A DNA stretch of 26,350 nucleotides from GCA-016700035 sp964454845 (GTDB lineage: Bacteria > Patescibacteriota > Saccharimonadia > CAILAD01 > GCA-016700035). The stretch lies in NCBI GenBank assembly GCA_964454845.1, contig CAYVVS010000009.1, positions 1 to 26,350 of the forward strand. The letters run 5' to 3'. The position numbers and the translations under genes were made by a program. Shown here piece by piece: positions 16,115 to 22,456 of this stretch. Below the pieces are notes generated by a model, which saw nothing but the letters and a program-made list of their open reading frames with translations, was not told the DNA's origin and searched no databases. How positions within the stretch are numbered: position 1 is the stretch's first letter; each line of letters begins with the position of its first letter.

Positions 16115-16431
16115 CATAAAGTGAAGTCCACTTCCCCTTAAAGAAGAAGTGGACAGCGCCGATACGTGCTTGCATCAGCAAAGAATGGATTGATTGTTAT
16201 GTGGGTTTGGCTTGGTACCCCTGCCAAAATACAACACTTGCCGGGCGCAGCAAATGAGGGGAGACGCAATAGAGAATCACGCTGGTTTGTACCCGTCCAC
16301 TCCATCTACCTCAGCCGGGCGCAGCTAAAGTTCAGGTTTGTACCCATCCTGGTTTTTACGAAAGCGGGCGCACTTTCAACTCATTCCATCAAGCGACCGC
16401 AATTGCAGTCTCAACTTTCTGGATACGAAAT
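16115..16431 (-). ncRNA. Candidate structured non-coding RNA with three tandem two-hairpin units
   Basis: The 435 bases between dnaX and the 16465 gene have no credible ORF. On the minus strand a perfect promoter leads into three repeat units. Hairpin A of each unit has loop CGCC: 16360-16377, 16309-16330 and 16235-16256. Their lower stems differ in sequence but still pair: GAAAGTG/CGCTTTC, CTTTAGCTG/CGGCTGAGG, CATTTGCTG/CGGCAAGTG. Hairpin B has an 11-base loop ANGGGUACMAA: 16333-16351 (CAGG/CCTG), 16283-16299 (TGG/CCA) and 16206-16228 (TTTGGC/GCCAAA). Several stem pairs are G-U on the minus strand and would be A-C mismatches on the plus strand, so the RNA is minus-sense. A 5' hairpin (16395-16410) and a 3' hairpin (16126-16154, 9-bp stem with a weak T-tail) bracket the units. 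The 3' end is uncertain. It does not show the signature motifs of RNase P RNA, tmRNA or SRP RNA. Confidence 0.65.
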
Positions 16432-16435
16432 CTAT

Positions 16436-16464
16436 ATTATATAAGTTATATTCTTATATGTCAA
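16436..16464 (-). promoter_or_regulatory. Perfect consensus promoter of the non-coding RNA
   Basis: On the minus strand, TTGACA (16459-16464) and TATAAT (16436-16441) are separated by exactly 17 bases. It is the only promoter in the window with both boxes perfect. The -35 box abuts the stop codon of the 16465 gene. Transcription should start near 16430. Such strength without a following ORF argues for an abundant stable RNA. Confidence 0.85.
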
Positions 16465-17013
16465 CTATCCGATAACTGCTTCAATAGCCGCCCATGAAGC
16501 AGGCCGATCAGCAGGAATCACTACGGTGACTTCATCGCTCGGCTGAGCCTTAAAGTAAGTTACACTCGCAAACAAAACATGATACAATTTTCCGCCGGCT
16601 TCTACCATATAGGTGCCGTCCTGCAATGTCACGGTCCCAATAAGTTTCTTGCGCTCAATTGGGCCAATCTGCTTATAAATAAAACTGCCATCTTCGGAAA
16701 TTGTCAGTTTAAGGATATCTCCTTCCACCAACTTGGACTTAGAAGCATAGTTTGCTGGCACCGGATACGTCTTTTCATTCGGACCAATCATATTTTGCCC
16801 GTCGAATACACCTTCAATCACCTTACCACCAACATGCGACTCCGTATCGACCGGAGCAGGTCGCGCTGGCGCGGCAGGCGCCTCCGGTAGTTCCTCGGGC
16901 TTAATGCCCATAGATTCAAGCTGCTCATGAATTCGTTTCATGTTTTCTTCCGCAGCTTTTAATTGGCCAGCTAGCTGTAGTAGCTTTGCATCATTTTGAT
17001 TGTTCGTTGACAT
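16465..17013 (-). CDS. Conserved hypothetical protein: coiled coil plus small beta domain
   Basis: This 182-aa cytoplasmic protein has no signal or membrane segment. Residues about 1-38 form a predicted coiled coil (QLAGQLKAAEENMKRIHEQLESMG). Residues about 42-55 are a Pro/Ala linker. Residues about 62-182 are strand-rich, with GQNMIGPNEKTYPVPANYASKSKLVEGD followed by ILKLTI. I recall this last pattern from many CPR genomes as an uncharacterised protein. The beta region resembles an OB-like or barrel domain, so binding to nucleic acid or protein is possible but unproven. It is a single-gene unit with its own promoter, and its stop codon touches the ncRNA promoter. Confidence 0.8.
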   Translation of the reverse strand: MSTNNQNDAKLLQLAGQLKAAEENMKRIHEQLESMGIKPEELPEAPAAPARPAPVDTESHVGGKVIEGVFDGQNMIGPNEKTYPVPANYASKSKLVEGDILKLTISEDGSFIYKQIGPIERKKLIGTVTLQDGTYMVEAGGKLYHVLFASVTYFKAQPSDEVTVVIPADRPASWAAIEAVIG

Positions 17014-17062
17014 ATATTACTCACTTTTTTGATTATTTTATATTACCCACAGATTCAGGTGG

Positions 17063-17092
17063 AGTATACCACTTGACGAAATGCAAATGCAA
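17063..17092 (-). promoter_or_regulatory. Promoter of the 16465..17013 gene
   Basis: On the minus strand, TTGCAT (17087-17092) and TATACT (17063-17068) are 18 bases apart, with TGG directly before the -10 box. Confidence 0.65.
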
Positions 17093-17113
17093 ACATATTT
17101 ACACGTAAATGCT

Positions 17114-17142
17114 TTGACTATACATTCTTTTTATGTTAAAAT
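17114..17142 (+). promoter_or_regulatory. Promoter of the sugar-phosphate transferase gene
   Basis: TTGACT (17114-17119), 17 bases, TAAAAT (17137-17142). An upstream in-frame ATG at 17133 overlaps this -10 box, which rules it out as the start of the gene. Confidence 0.7.
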
Positions 17143-17195
17143 ATAATTTCCTGTACCTTCCATTGCTACTCGCTACTCACCCCCCCAGGAGTACC

Positions 17196-17813
17196 ATGAA
17201 CCGTTGGCAGCTTGCCATCATGTGGATCATTACCTTCATGCTTACCCCGCTGATTCTGGTAATCATCTTCGCCTGTGCACTACTGATCATCCTTATCAAC
17301 GGTTACGCGCCATTCTTTCGACAAGAGCGCATCGGCAGGTATGGTCAGCCATTCATCTGTTACAAGCTGCAGACGATGCGGCCACTGCGCGAAGGTGAGG
17401 AATACCTCAACCCCGAAGACAACGCCCGCCGCTCCAACTGGCTCGGTAACTTCCTGCGCAACCACGGTTTGGACGAACTCCCCCAGATCTTCAACATCTT
17501 CCTAGGAGAGATGGCGCTATTTGGTCCTCGACCACTCATGCAACAGAACATCGACTTGATTCGCGCAAAGAACAACGCGTGCGTCGGCCTGGTGGACTGC
17601 TGGCTCGAACATCGCAGCCCATTTCTCCCTGGGATTACGGGGTGGCATCAAGTCAACTCCAGTGGCCCAGACATCATGCTTCTCGACCTGGCCTACGTTG
17701 GCGGATTGTCCTGGAGCAAATTCTGGACAATTGTCTGGCGTTCTGCCCTGGTAATCCCAGCGAGCAAAAAGCAGCTTCACGGCCATACGGCCACTTCCTC
17801 AGTCTTCTCGTAA
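17196..17813 (+). CDS. Bacterial sugar-phosphate transferase (initiating glycosyltransferase)
   Basis: This 205-aa protein has one N-terminal membrane hairpin or helix (about 9-35) and the catalytic domain of the PglC/WbaP/WcaJ family: FFRQERIGRYGQPFICYKLQTMR, then LGNFLRNHGLDELPQIFNIF, and GEMALFGPRPL. These enzymes move a sugar 1-phosphate from a UDP-sugar to undecaprenyl phosphate, starting synthesis of a surface polysaccharide or glycoprotein glycan. The start is ATG 17196, with AGGAG 5 bases upstream. The stop codon lies inside its terminator hairpin. It stands alone, has C-rich third codon positions, and lies convergent to rplL. It may supply the first lipid-linked sugar for the glycan genes at 8.7-13.1 kb. 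Confidence 0.9.
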   Translation: MNRWQLAIMWIITFMLTPLILVIIFACALLIILINGYAPFFRQERIGRYGQPFICYKLQTMRPLREGEEYLNPEDNARRSNWLGNFLRNHGLDELPQIFNIFLGEMALFGPRPLMQQNIDLIRAKNNACVGLVDCWLEHRSPFLPGITGWHQVNSSGPDIMLLDLAYVGGLSWSKFWTIVWRSALVIPASKKQLHGHTATSSVFS

Positions 17814-17828
17814 GACTGAGGTTTTTTC
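17797..17828 (+). terminator. Terminator overlapping the sugar transferase stop codon
   Basis: A ten-pair stem CCTCAGTCTT/AAGACTGAGG with a CTCGT loop is followed by TTTTTT. The TAA stop (17811-17813) spans the loop and the right arm, so a terminating ribosome would cover the hairpin. Confidence 0.9.
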
Positions 17829-17833
17829 TTACC

Positions 17834-17863
17834 AAAAAAACCACCCCATCAGGGGTGGTTTTT
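17834..17863. terminator. Bidirectional terminator after rplL
   Basis: A CCACCCC/GGGGTGG stem with an ATCA loop is flanked by seven A on the left and five T on the right. It serves rplL on the minus strand and backs up the sugar transferase terminator. Confidence 0.88.
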
Positions 17864-17894
17864 GAGCTTTTTAGCAACATCTGTTGCCAGGAAC

Positions 17895-18341
17895 TTATTG
17901 GAGTTCGATTGTTGCGCCAGCAGCTTCGAGCTTAGTCTTAGCTTCTTCAGCCTCTTCCTTTGGTGCGTTTTCCTTCACCATAGTAGGAGCGCCATCAACT
18001 ACAGCCTTTGATTCTGCAAGGCCAAGTCCGGTAATTTCACGAACAGCCTTAATAACGTCAATCTTCTTTTCACCAGCAGACTGGAGGAAAATATTGTACT
18101 GACTCTTCTCTTCGGCAGCTTCAGCAGCATCACCGGCAGGAGCAGCAACACCAGCTACTGCAACTGGAGCAGCAGCAGATACGCCGTAGTGGTCTTCGAG
18201 GGTAGTTACGAACTCGGAAAGATCGAGTACGCTCATTTTATCGAGTTCAGCAACAAGTTTTGCAAACTTTTCTGGAACTTCCTTTTTTTCTTCTTTTTCA
18301 GCAGCTGCTTCTACAGCTTCATTCTTGGTCTCTTCGGCCAT
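17895..18341 (-). CDS. rplL: Ribosomal protein L7/L12
   Basis: This 148-aa stalk protein recruits translation GTPases to the ribosome. The N-terminal dimer domain (about 26-55, KFAKLVAELDKMSVLDLSEF), an Ala/Pro hinge (about 56-80) and the C-terminal domain (about 83-148, with KIDVIKAVREITGLGLAESKAVVDGAP) are all present. It carries an extra acidic N-terminus of about 24 residues (EETKNEAVEAAAEKEEKKE) compared with the usual size of about 125. SD AAGGAGA precedes the ATG. It follows rplJ by 25 bases in the same unit. No rpoB follows: the next gene is convergent. Confidence 0.97.
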   Translation of the reverse strand: MAEETKNEAVEAAAEKEEKKEVPEKFAKLVAELDKMSVLDLSEFVTTLEDHYGVSAAAPVAVAGVAAPAGDAAEAAEEKSQYNIFLQSAGEKKIDVIKAVREITGLGLAESKAVVDGAPTMVKENAPKEEAEEAKTKLEAAGATIELQ

Positions 18342-18366
18342 GATTTTCTCCTTAATTTAGAAGTGC

Positions 18367-18900
18367 TTAAGCAGCAGCTTCTTTCTTTTCTTTAATAGCA
18401 TTAAGTGCATATACCAGTCCTGACAAATTACCATTCAACACTCGGACCATGCCCGAAAGTGGAGCGGCAACTGTTCCAACCACCTGAGCAAGCAGTTGTT
18501 CGCGACTTGGAAGCTGTGCGAGTGCCATAACGGCTTCGCGGGTGAGAACTTCACCAGCTTCGTCAATTCCACCAACAATCTCGAGGGCAGTATTTGCTTT
18601 TGCAAAGTCTGCCATGAGCTTAGCTGCTTCTACCTCGTCAGTACCAAACGCGATTGCCATTGGCCCAGAAAACACATCAAGTTGCGTGATTTCTTTGGCG
18701 CTTTTCTCGGCGGCTTTTTTAACCAGCGTATTTTTGGCAACCGTCAGCTTAATGCCGTTTTCACGCAAGGTGTTACGGAGTTCGCTGATTGCTGGCACAT
18801 CAAGGCCACGGTAGTCGGCCAGAACGGCAAGCTTAGCACTATCGAGGTTCTCAACCAACTTTTGTAGGTCTTGTTCCTTTTGTGCACGAGTCTTTGCCAT
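18367..18900 (-). CDS. rplJ: Ribosomal protein L10
   Basis: This 177-aa protein forms the base of the L7/L12 stalk on 23S rRNA and represses its own mRNA. The N-terminal globular domain has LAVLADYRGLDVPAISELRNTLRENG and LTVAKNTLVKKA. The C-terminal helix that carries L12 dimers ends with LSGLVYALNAIKEKKEAAA. AAGGAG precedes the ATG. It is first in an rplJ-rplL unit with its own promoter and L10 leader. Confidence 0.97.
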   Translation of the reverse strand: MAKTRAQKEQDLQKLVENLDSAKLAVLADYRGLDVPAISELRNTLRENGIKLTVAKNTLVKKAAEKSAKEITQLDVFSGPMAIAFGTDEVEAAKLMADFAKANTALEIVGGIDEAGEVLTREAVMALAQLPSREQLLAQVVGTVAAPLSGMVRVLNGNLSGLVYALNAIKEKKEAAA

Positions 18901-19052
18901 GCTGACTCCTTTAATTTTTAATGAAAAATCTTCTTTGCGCGAGCCAAGAAGACATGAAGTGGGACTTATCTAAAATGTAGATTCATCGTCGCCTCGGGAG
19001 CAAATTAAGGTCTGACTAAAGCCAATCCAGCGCCTGTCTTCGGTTCGTACCA
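18901..19052 (-). promoter_or_regulatory. L10 leader (autoregulatory 5' UTR of rplJ-rplL)
   Basis: The roughly 150-base leader on the minus strand contains CCGAAGACAGGCGCTGG and, further on, TTTGCTCCCGAGGCGACG. These match the known L10-leader pattern (AAGACAG...CCGAGGC), which binds L10/L12 through a kink-turn-like bulge. A second helix pairs CTTCTTGGC-type and GCGCAAAGAAG segments nearer the start codon. Excess L10 is expected to repress the unit. Confidence 0.8.
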
Positions 19053-19056
19053 AGTT

Positions 19057-19085
19057 ATAGTAACAGATTTGAGTGTATTGGTCAA
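19057..19085 (-). promoter_or_regulatory. Promoter of rplJ-rplL
   Basis: On the minus strand, TTGACC (19080-19085) and TACTAT (19057-19062) are 17 bases apart. The -35 box begins where the T-run of the thyX terminator ends. Confidence 0.8.
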
Positions 19086-19114
19086 TAAAAATGCCCCACC
19101 CCGAAGGGTGGAGC
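19085..19114 (-). terminator. Terminator after thyX
   Basis: On the minus strand, a GCTCCACCC/GGGTGGGGC stem with a TTCG tetraloop is followed by ATTTTTATT. It begins about 8 bases past the thyX stop and runs into the rplJ promoter. Confidence 0.88.
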
Positions 19115-19121
19115 GAAATGC

Positions 19122-20720
19122 TCAGAGCTCGCCGAGCTTCATCGCAGTGGCGCGCTCACCGGCCAAACGGGTGAGCTCATCAGTCTCGCCCGTCGTGTTG
19201 ACGAAGCGCATACCCCGGGCCAGCTCCGGGTAAACCCCGGAGAGCAAGCGATACATGTCGTTGGCGATGGCGCGGTAACCAGCATGACCGGCCGGCTGCG
19301 TGCGAAGCTCGATCAAGTGATAGAGCTCTCGCAAGTTTACACCGAAGCTGTAACGCATGCGGTGCCCCAGCAGAGTTGCGTACTGCGCCTCCACGAAGAA
19401 ACCGGCAGCGAGCAGCTGGCCGTACAGATCTGCTGACCGTTCGAAAGCCTGTCGATACTTCTCGTACACAAGCGAGCTAACCTCGACGATCGCGGGCGGA
19501 ACGCTGTAGCCGTACTGGGCCGTCAGGGGCTGCCAGTCCCATGCATCCACCATGCGATGACGCTGCAGGTCGCGGTAGCTGGCGTACTCGTCGAGAATCT
19601 CCCACCAGAAGTGGGCTCGCTCGAACGCCCGGCCCGGCTTGTGGCGCCGGTTCATGCGCTCCCCGATGGCTGCCGCAATGAGCAGCCGACGATCTACGTC
19701 CGTCATCTTGGCGGCGTGGGCACGCAGCGCCTCCATGCCGTAGCCCTCGGCGTGCGGGAACATCATCCAGGCGAGCAGCTCATGCTCATCCTTGGGCTCA
19801 TAGTCGAGAAGTGTCACGCTGGCACCAGCCTCCGAGAACATCGCAGACTGGTGATCGATCGGACCACCCTCGAGCAGATCTCGAGTCAGCGCGCGGAGCT
19901 CGTTTCGAGTGCTGCGCCGATAGGCTGAAGTTGCAAGGCCTCGATCGGTGAGATCCACGCGCTCGAGGAAAGGCGCCAAGTACGGCTGCTTACGCGCTTC
20001 GAGCGTCAAGGCATCTGCCAAGTCCTGAGCCTCAGCAAGCTCGTAAGACCTGAGCGACATGATGAGGTTCTCGAGTGACTGCGCATTGCCCGTGAACGCC
20101 ACTGTAGAGCGGGTCGCCACTGGCAACATGGATCGAGCCACATCGCAGGCCTGCGCCTTGATGGTCGCCTTCCAGGCACCCTCGGGAGTGTCACCGCGCT
20201 GATCGGCACGTGTCTCCATGAAGTGATCGTACATGGAGCGCACGATGTCGGAGTAGAGCGCGAAGATCGCATCCATCTCGCGACGATAGATCACTTGCAA
20301 CCGAGGCGGCAGGTTCTCAGGCACGTAGTACTGCCAATTGCCGTCGGCGTCACGCTCATCGAAGAAGATGTAGCGAGTCGACTGCTCCAGGTAAGCCATG
20401 CCGATGCGCGGCCATTCGACCATTTTCGTCATCAGGTTGCTGATGCGGCTGGTCACGAACTGAACCGGCACCAGCTGTTGCACAGAGTCATCGCCATAGC
20501 CAGACACAACACGGCGAATCAGATCCTCGGTACGAGCCAGGCCGTCTGCCGAGAACTCACCCAGCCAGATGCCTCGCGGATCGGCTTGAGCTCGAGAAAC
20601 ACGGGCCATCGCAGCACCAACGAGCTCAGGCGGCTGATCGCCTGTGAAGAAGTAGACAGATCCATCCACATTCGTCACGATCTTCTCGAGTAGGGCTCGT
20701 TCCTTTGCACTGTATGCCAT
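19122..20720 (-). CDS. Double-domain ThyX-like protein (putative FAD-dependent thymidylate synthase)
   Basis: This 532-aa protein is about twice the length of a normal ThyX (about 220-250), with two Thy1-like halves. The first half has FVTSRISNLMTKM, VEWPRIGMAYLEQSTRYI (101-118, where ordinary ThyX reads RHRxxSxNExSxRY) and ARSMLPVATRSTVAF. The second half has FRDLQ-type YRDLQRHRM (382-390, RHR at 387-389) and NLRELYHLIELRTQPAGH (462-479). The RHR and SxR parts of the signature are thus split between the halves rather than combined in one. ThyX makes dTMP from dUMP using FAD. The neighbouring tmk and dcd supply the next and previous steps, supporting a role in dTTP supply. It is G+C-rich, with its own promoter and terminator. 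It could have lost or altered catalysis. Confidence 0.8.
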   Translation of the reverse strand: MAYSAKERALLEKIVTNVDGSVYFFTGDQPPELVGAAMARVSRAQADPRGIWLGEFSADGLARTEDLIRRVVSGYGDDSVQQLVPVQFVTSRISNLMTKMVEWPRIGMAYLEQSTRYIFFDERDADGNWQYYVPENLPPRLQVIYRREMDAIFALYSDIVRSMYDHFMETRADQRGDTPEGAWKATIKAQACDVARSMLPVATRSTVAFTGNAQSLENLIMSLRSYELAEAQDLADALTLEARKQPYLAPFLERVDLTDRGLATSAYRRSTRNELRALTRDLLEGGPIDHQSAMFSEAGASVTLLDYEPKDEHELLAWMMFPHAEGYGMEALRAHAAKMTDVDRRLLIAAAIGERMNRRHKPGRAFERAHFWWEILDEYASYRDLQRHRMVDAWDWQPLTAQYGYSVPPAIVEVSSLVYEKYRQAFERSADLYGQLLAAGFFVEAQYATLLGHRMRYSFGVNLRELYHLIELRTQPAGHAGYRAIANDMYRLLSGVYPELARGMRFVNTTGETDELTRLAGERATAMKLGEL

Positions 20721-20759
20721 TGTATTGCTCGCTTCTTCTAGAGGTACTAGGTCTCCGGC

Positions 20760-20768
20760 ATTGTATCA
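20760..20768 (-). promoter_or_regulatory. Extended -10 promoter of thyX
   Basis: TGATACAAT on the minus strand is an extended -10 box. The -35 region is weak (TGCTTG at 17 bases). The leader then reads GTACCTCTA, a motif shared with the dcd leader. Confidence 0.45.
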
Positions 20769-20791
20769 TGACTCATCAAATACAAGCACAA

Positions 20792-20820
20792 GAAAAATCC
20801 CCCAGTCCTATGACTGAGGG
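20792..20820 (-). terminator. Terminator after tmk
   Basis: On the minus strand, a nine-pair stem CCCTCAGTC/GACTGGGGG (one T-G pair) with an ATAG loop is followed by TTTTT. It begins 8 bases after the tmk stop. Confidence 0.87.
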
Positions 20821-20827
20821 AAGCGCC

Positions 20828-21499
20828 TCACGGGCACTCTTCTTGAATGGCGATGATTGTGCGCTGCAGAAGCTCTTCTGGAGTACATTCCGCATTGACA
20901 TGCGCCATGCGGTACTCACCGGCTACAAGCTGATCGATTTGCTCGAAGCCTCTGCGCACACGGTGACGAAAGCGTTCATCAGCACCCTCAAATCGATCTG
21001 GCGCCTTGCCAGTCTCGCCAAGTCGACGAAGTGCCACTTCATCAGAGAGATGCAATACGACATACAGGTTTGCACGACGAACGACGACTCGAATCTGATC
21101 CTGAAGCTCCTTCACGAACTTCATGGCACCTTCATCACGAGCAAAGCCCTGATAGATGATCGACGAGAGCTCACCACGGTCGGAAATCACCCATTTGCCC
21201 TCGTCGAGAGCTGGCTGAACGTGGCGTGTGCGCGTATCTACCCTTGCGGCGCTCATCAGAAGCACTTCTTCGAAAGTCGAAATATCCATCTCTCCCATGA
21301 GCAAAATCTGTCGTAGAGCTAAAGAAAGATCGCCGGTGCCTGGCTCGCGAAACTGCTCGACCTCAATTGCAAACTCACTTTGAATCCACTTCACGAGATT
21401 ACTAACCAGCGTGGTCTTACCCGCACCATCAGACCCTTCCACAATGACAAATCGTGGAGCCCCCAACCAGAAAGCTGGGTCGAACTTAAGTTCAGTCAT
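20828..21499 (-). CDS. tmk: Thymidylate kinase
   Basis: This 223-aa P-loop kinase phosphorylates dTMP to dTDP. P-loop EGSDGAGKTT at 21-30, FREPGTGDLS at 50-59 (dTMP-binding REPG), and SDRGELSSIIYQG (the DRxxxSSxxYQ substrate motif). The start is ATG 21499, preceded by GAGGAGA with good spacing; a longer frame to 21577 has no such site. It overlaps the dcd stop by 8 bases, so translation is coupled to dcd. A 10-residue N-terminal segment before the first strand (MTELKFDPAFWLGAP) is longer than usual. G+C-rich like dcd and thyX. Confidence 0.93.
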   Translation of the reverse strand: MTELKFDPAFWLGAPRFVIVEGSDGAGKTTLVSNLVKWIQSEFAIEVEQFREPGTGDLSLALRQILLMGEMDISTFEEVLLMSAARVDTRTRHVQPALDEGKWVISDRGELSSIIYQGFARDEGAMKFVKELQDQIRVVVRRANLYVVLHLSDEVALRRLGETGKAPDRFEGADERFRHRVRRGFEQIDQLVAGEYRMAHVNAECTPEELLQRTIIAIQEECP

Positions 21500-22328
21500 G
21501 ATCTTCTCCTCGGATAACACAATCGAGCTGCAAGCGTGGCAGCATGTCTTCGGGTTTCCAGAGCTGCTGAAGTTCATTCAGGTCCGTAGAAAGCTGGTAG
21601 TGTCCCTCACTACCGTAGCTTCGCGCCGTAAGGCCAGCAGCAAAGAAGATGATCTGTCCAACTCGTTCACCAACGACGAGGGGGACAACCGCGTTGTTCT
21701 TGTTGCGGATTTCCATGGTCCAACGATTGATGTAGCCGATGTCTCCCCAGCCAGCATCATCGCAGGTCGAGATGTTCACACGACCAATCGAAGAACGAGC
21801 GTGCATCATCGTGACCACATCACGCCGCGACCCGATGAACTCCTGGGTGTGCCCCAAGATGCACTCACCAGGGCGAAGGACGATGATCAAAGCGTCAGCG
21901 GGAATTTCTTTCCAGAGACGTCCCTGGCGATACTTATCACACCATTCTTGGTTCGTCATCGCACGCAGGGGACCCTGATAGTAGCGCGCAACATCTTCCG
22001 GGTCCCACGGGTTGAAGTCGCTCTCAAAAGGCATCGCCTCACAGAGATAATACCACTCGCCCAGACGAATATCGTAGCTGGCTGTGTTCAGGTTGCGATA
22101 ACCAGCCGAATGAAGTCGGCTGCGATCGAATGGATCGATAGCAATGTCTTCTCTCTCCAGAGCCTCGAGAATCTCCTGATCAGACAGCACGCCGCGAGGT
22201 CGTCGCATGATCTCGTCACGCAAAGCAGTCTCGTGTGCCTCATACGATCTCGAGTACGACTTCGACCTCGACAGCTCATCCCATAGCTCCGCCAACGTCA
22301 TGAGCTTGAGTGGCTTGTCCTGCGACAT
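21492..22328 (-). CDS. dcd: dCTP deaminase-like protein (Dcd/dUTPase family)
   Basis: This 278-aa protein has the trimeric Dcd/dUTPase fold signatures: TASYDIRLG (82-90), HARSSIGRVNI (176-186, with the nucleotide-binding Arg/Ser residues), GDIGYINRWTMEIRN (195-209, with Glu206 in the position of the Dcd catalytic glutamate) and GERVGQIIF (220-228). It likely converts dCTP to dUTP, or to dUMP if bifunctional, feeding the ThyX-like enzyme. The usual Dcd start (ILSDxxI) matches VLSDQEI only at residue 48, so there is an N-terminal extension of about 46 residues. An insertion at about 98-142 brings the size well above the usual 190. AAAGG lies 8 bases before the ATG. First gene of the G+C-rich cassette. 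Confidence 0.88.
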   Translation of the reverse strand: MSQDKPLKLMTLAELWDELSRSKSYSRSYEAHETALRDEIMRRPRGVLSDQEILEALEREDIAIDPFDRSRLHSAGYRNLNTASYDIRLGEWYYLCEAMPFESDFNPWDPEDVARYYQGPLRAMTNQEWCDKYRQGRLWKEIPADALIIVLRPGECILGHTQEFIGSRRDVVTMMHARSSIGRVNISTCDDAGWGDIGYINRWTMEIRNKNNAVVPLVVGERVGQIIFFAAGLTARSYGSEGHYQLSTDLNELQQLWKPEDMLPRLQLDCVIRGEDHD

Positions 22329-22403
22329 GGTGTCGCCTTTCTGTTTAGAGGTACAAGTATCCCCACTAGTTTACCGGGCTGACCAAAGTATTACCAAGCA
22401 TAA

Positions 22404-22433
22404 GAAAAACACCCACGTTATGCAGGTGTTTTT
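22404..22433. terminator. Terminator after rplA (bidirectional shape)
   Basis: An AACACCCAC/GCAGGTGTT stem (two wobble pairs on the minus strand) with a five-base loop is flanked by A-run and T-run. On the minus strand it ends the secE-nusG-rplK-rplA unit. Confidence 0.85.
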
Positions 22434-22456
22434 CTATTATATTCAGAAGTGAGGGA

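Noticed and set aside
16206..16377. CRISPR-like array
   Set aside because: Only three imperfect repeats with unequal spacing (74 and about 50 bases), explained by paired hairpins; no cas genes.
16126..16431. RNase P RNA, tmRNA or SRP RNA as the identity of the ncRNA
   Set aside because: I could not find the hallmark sequences (such as GAGGAAAGTCC for RNase P, a tRNA-like 3' end with CCA for tmRNA, or the SRP tetraloop region).
16166..16444. A 92-aa plus-strand reading frame across the ncRNA region
   Set aside because: No SD or promoter, an unprotein-like composition, and it is explained as the antisense of a structured RNA.
21411..22286. A 291-aa plus-strand reading frame
   Set aside because: It lies wholly antisense to dcd and tmk, whose motifs are clear; G+C-rich codon bias opens frames on the other strand.
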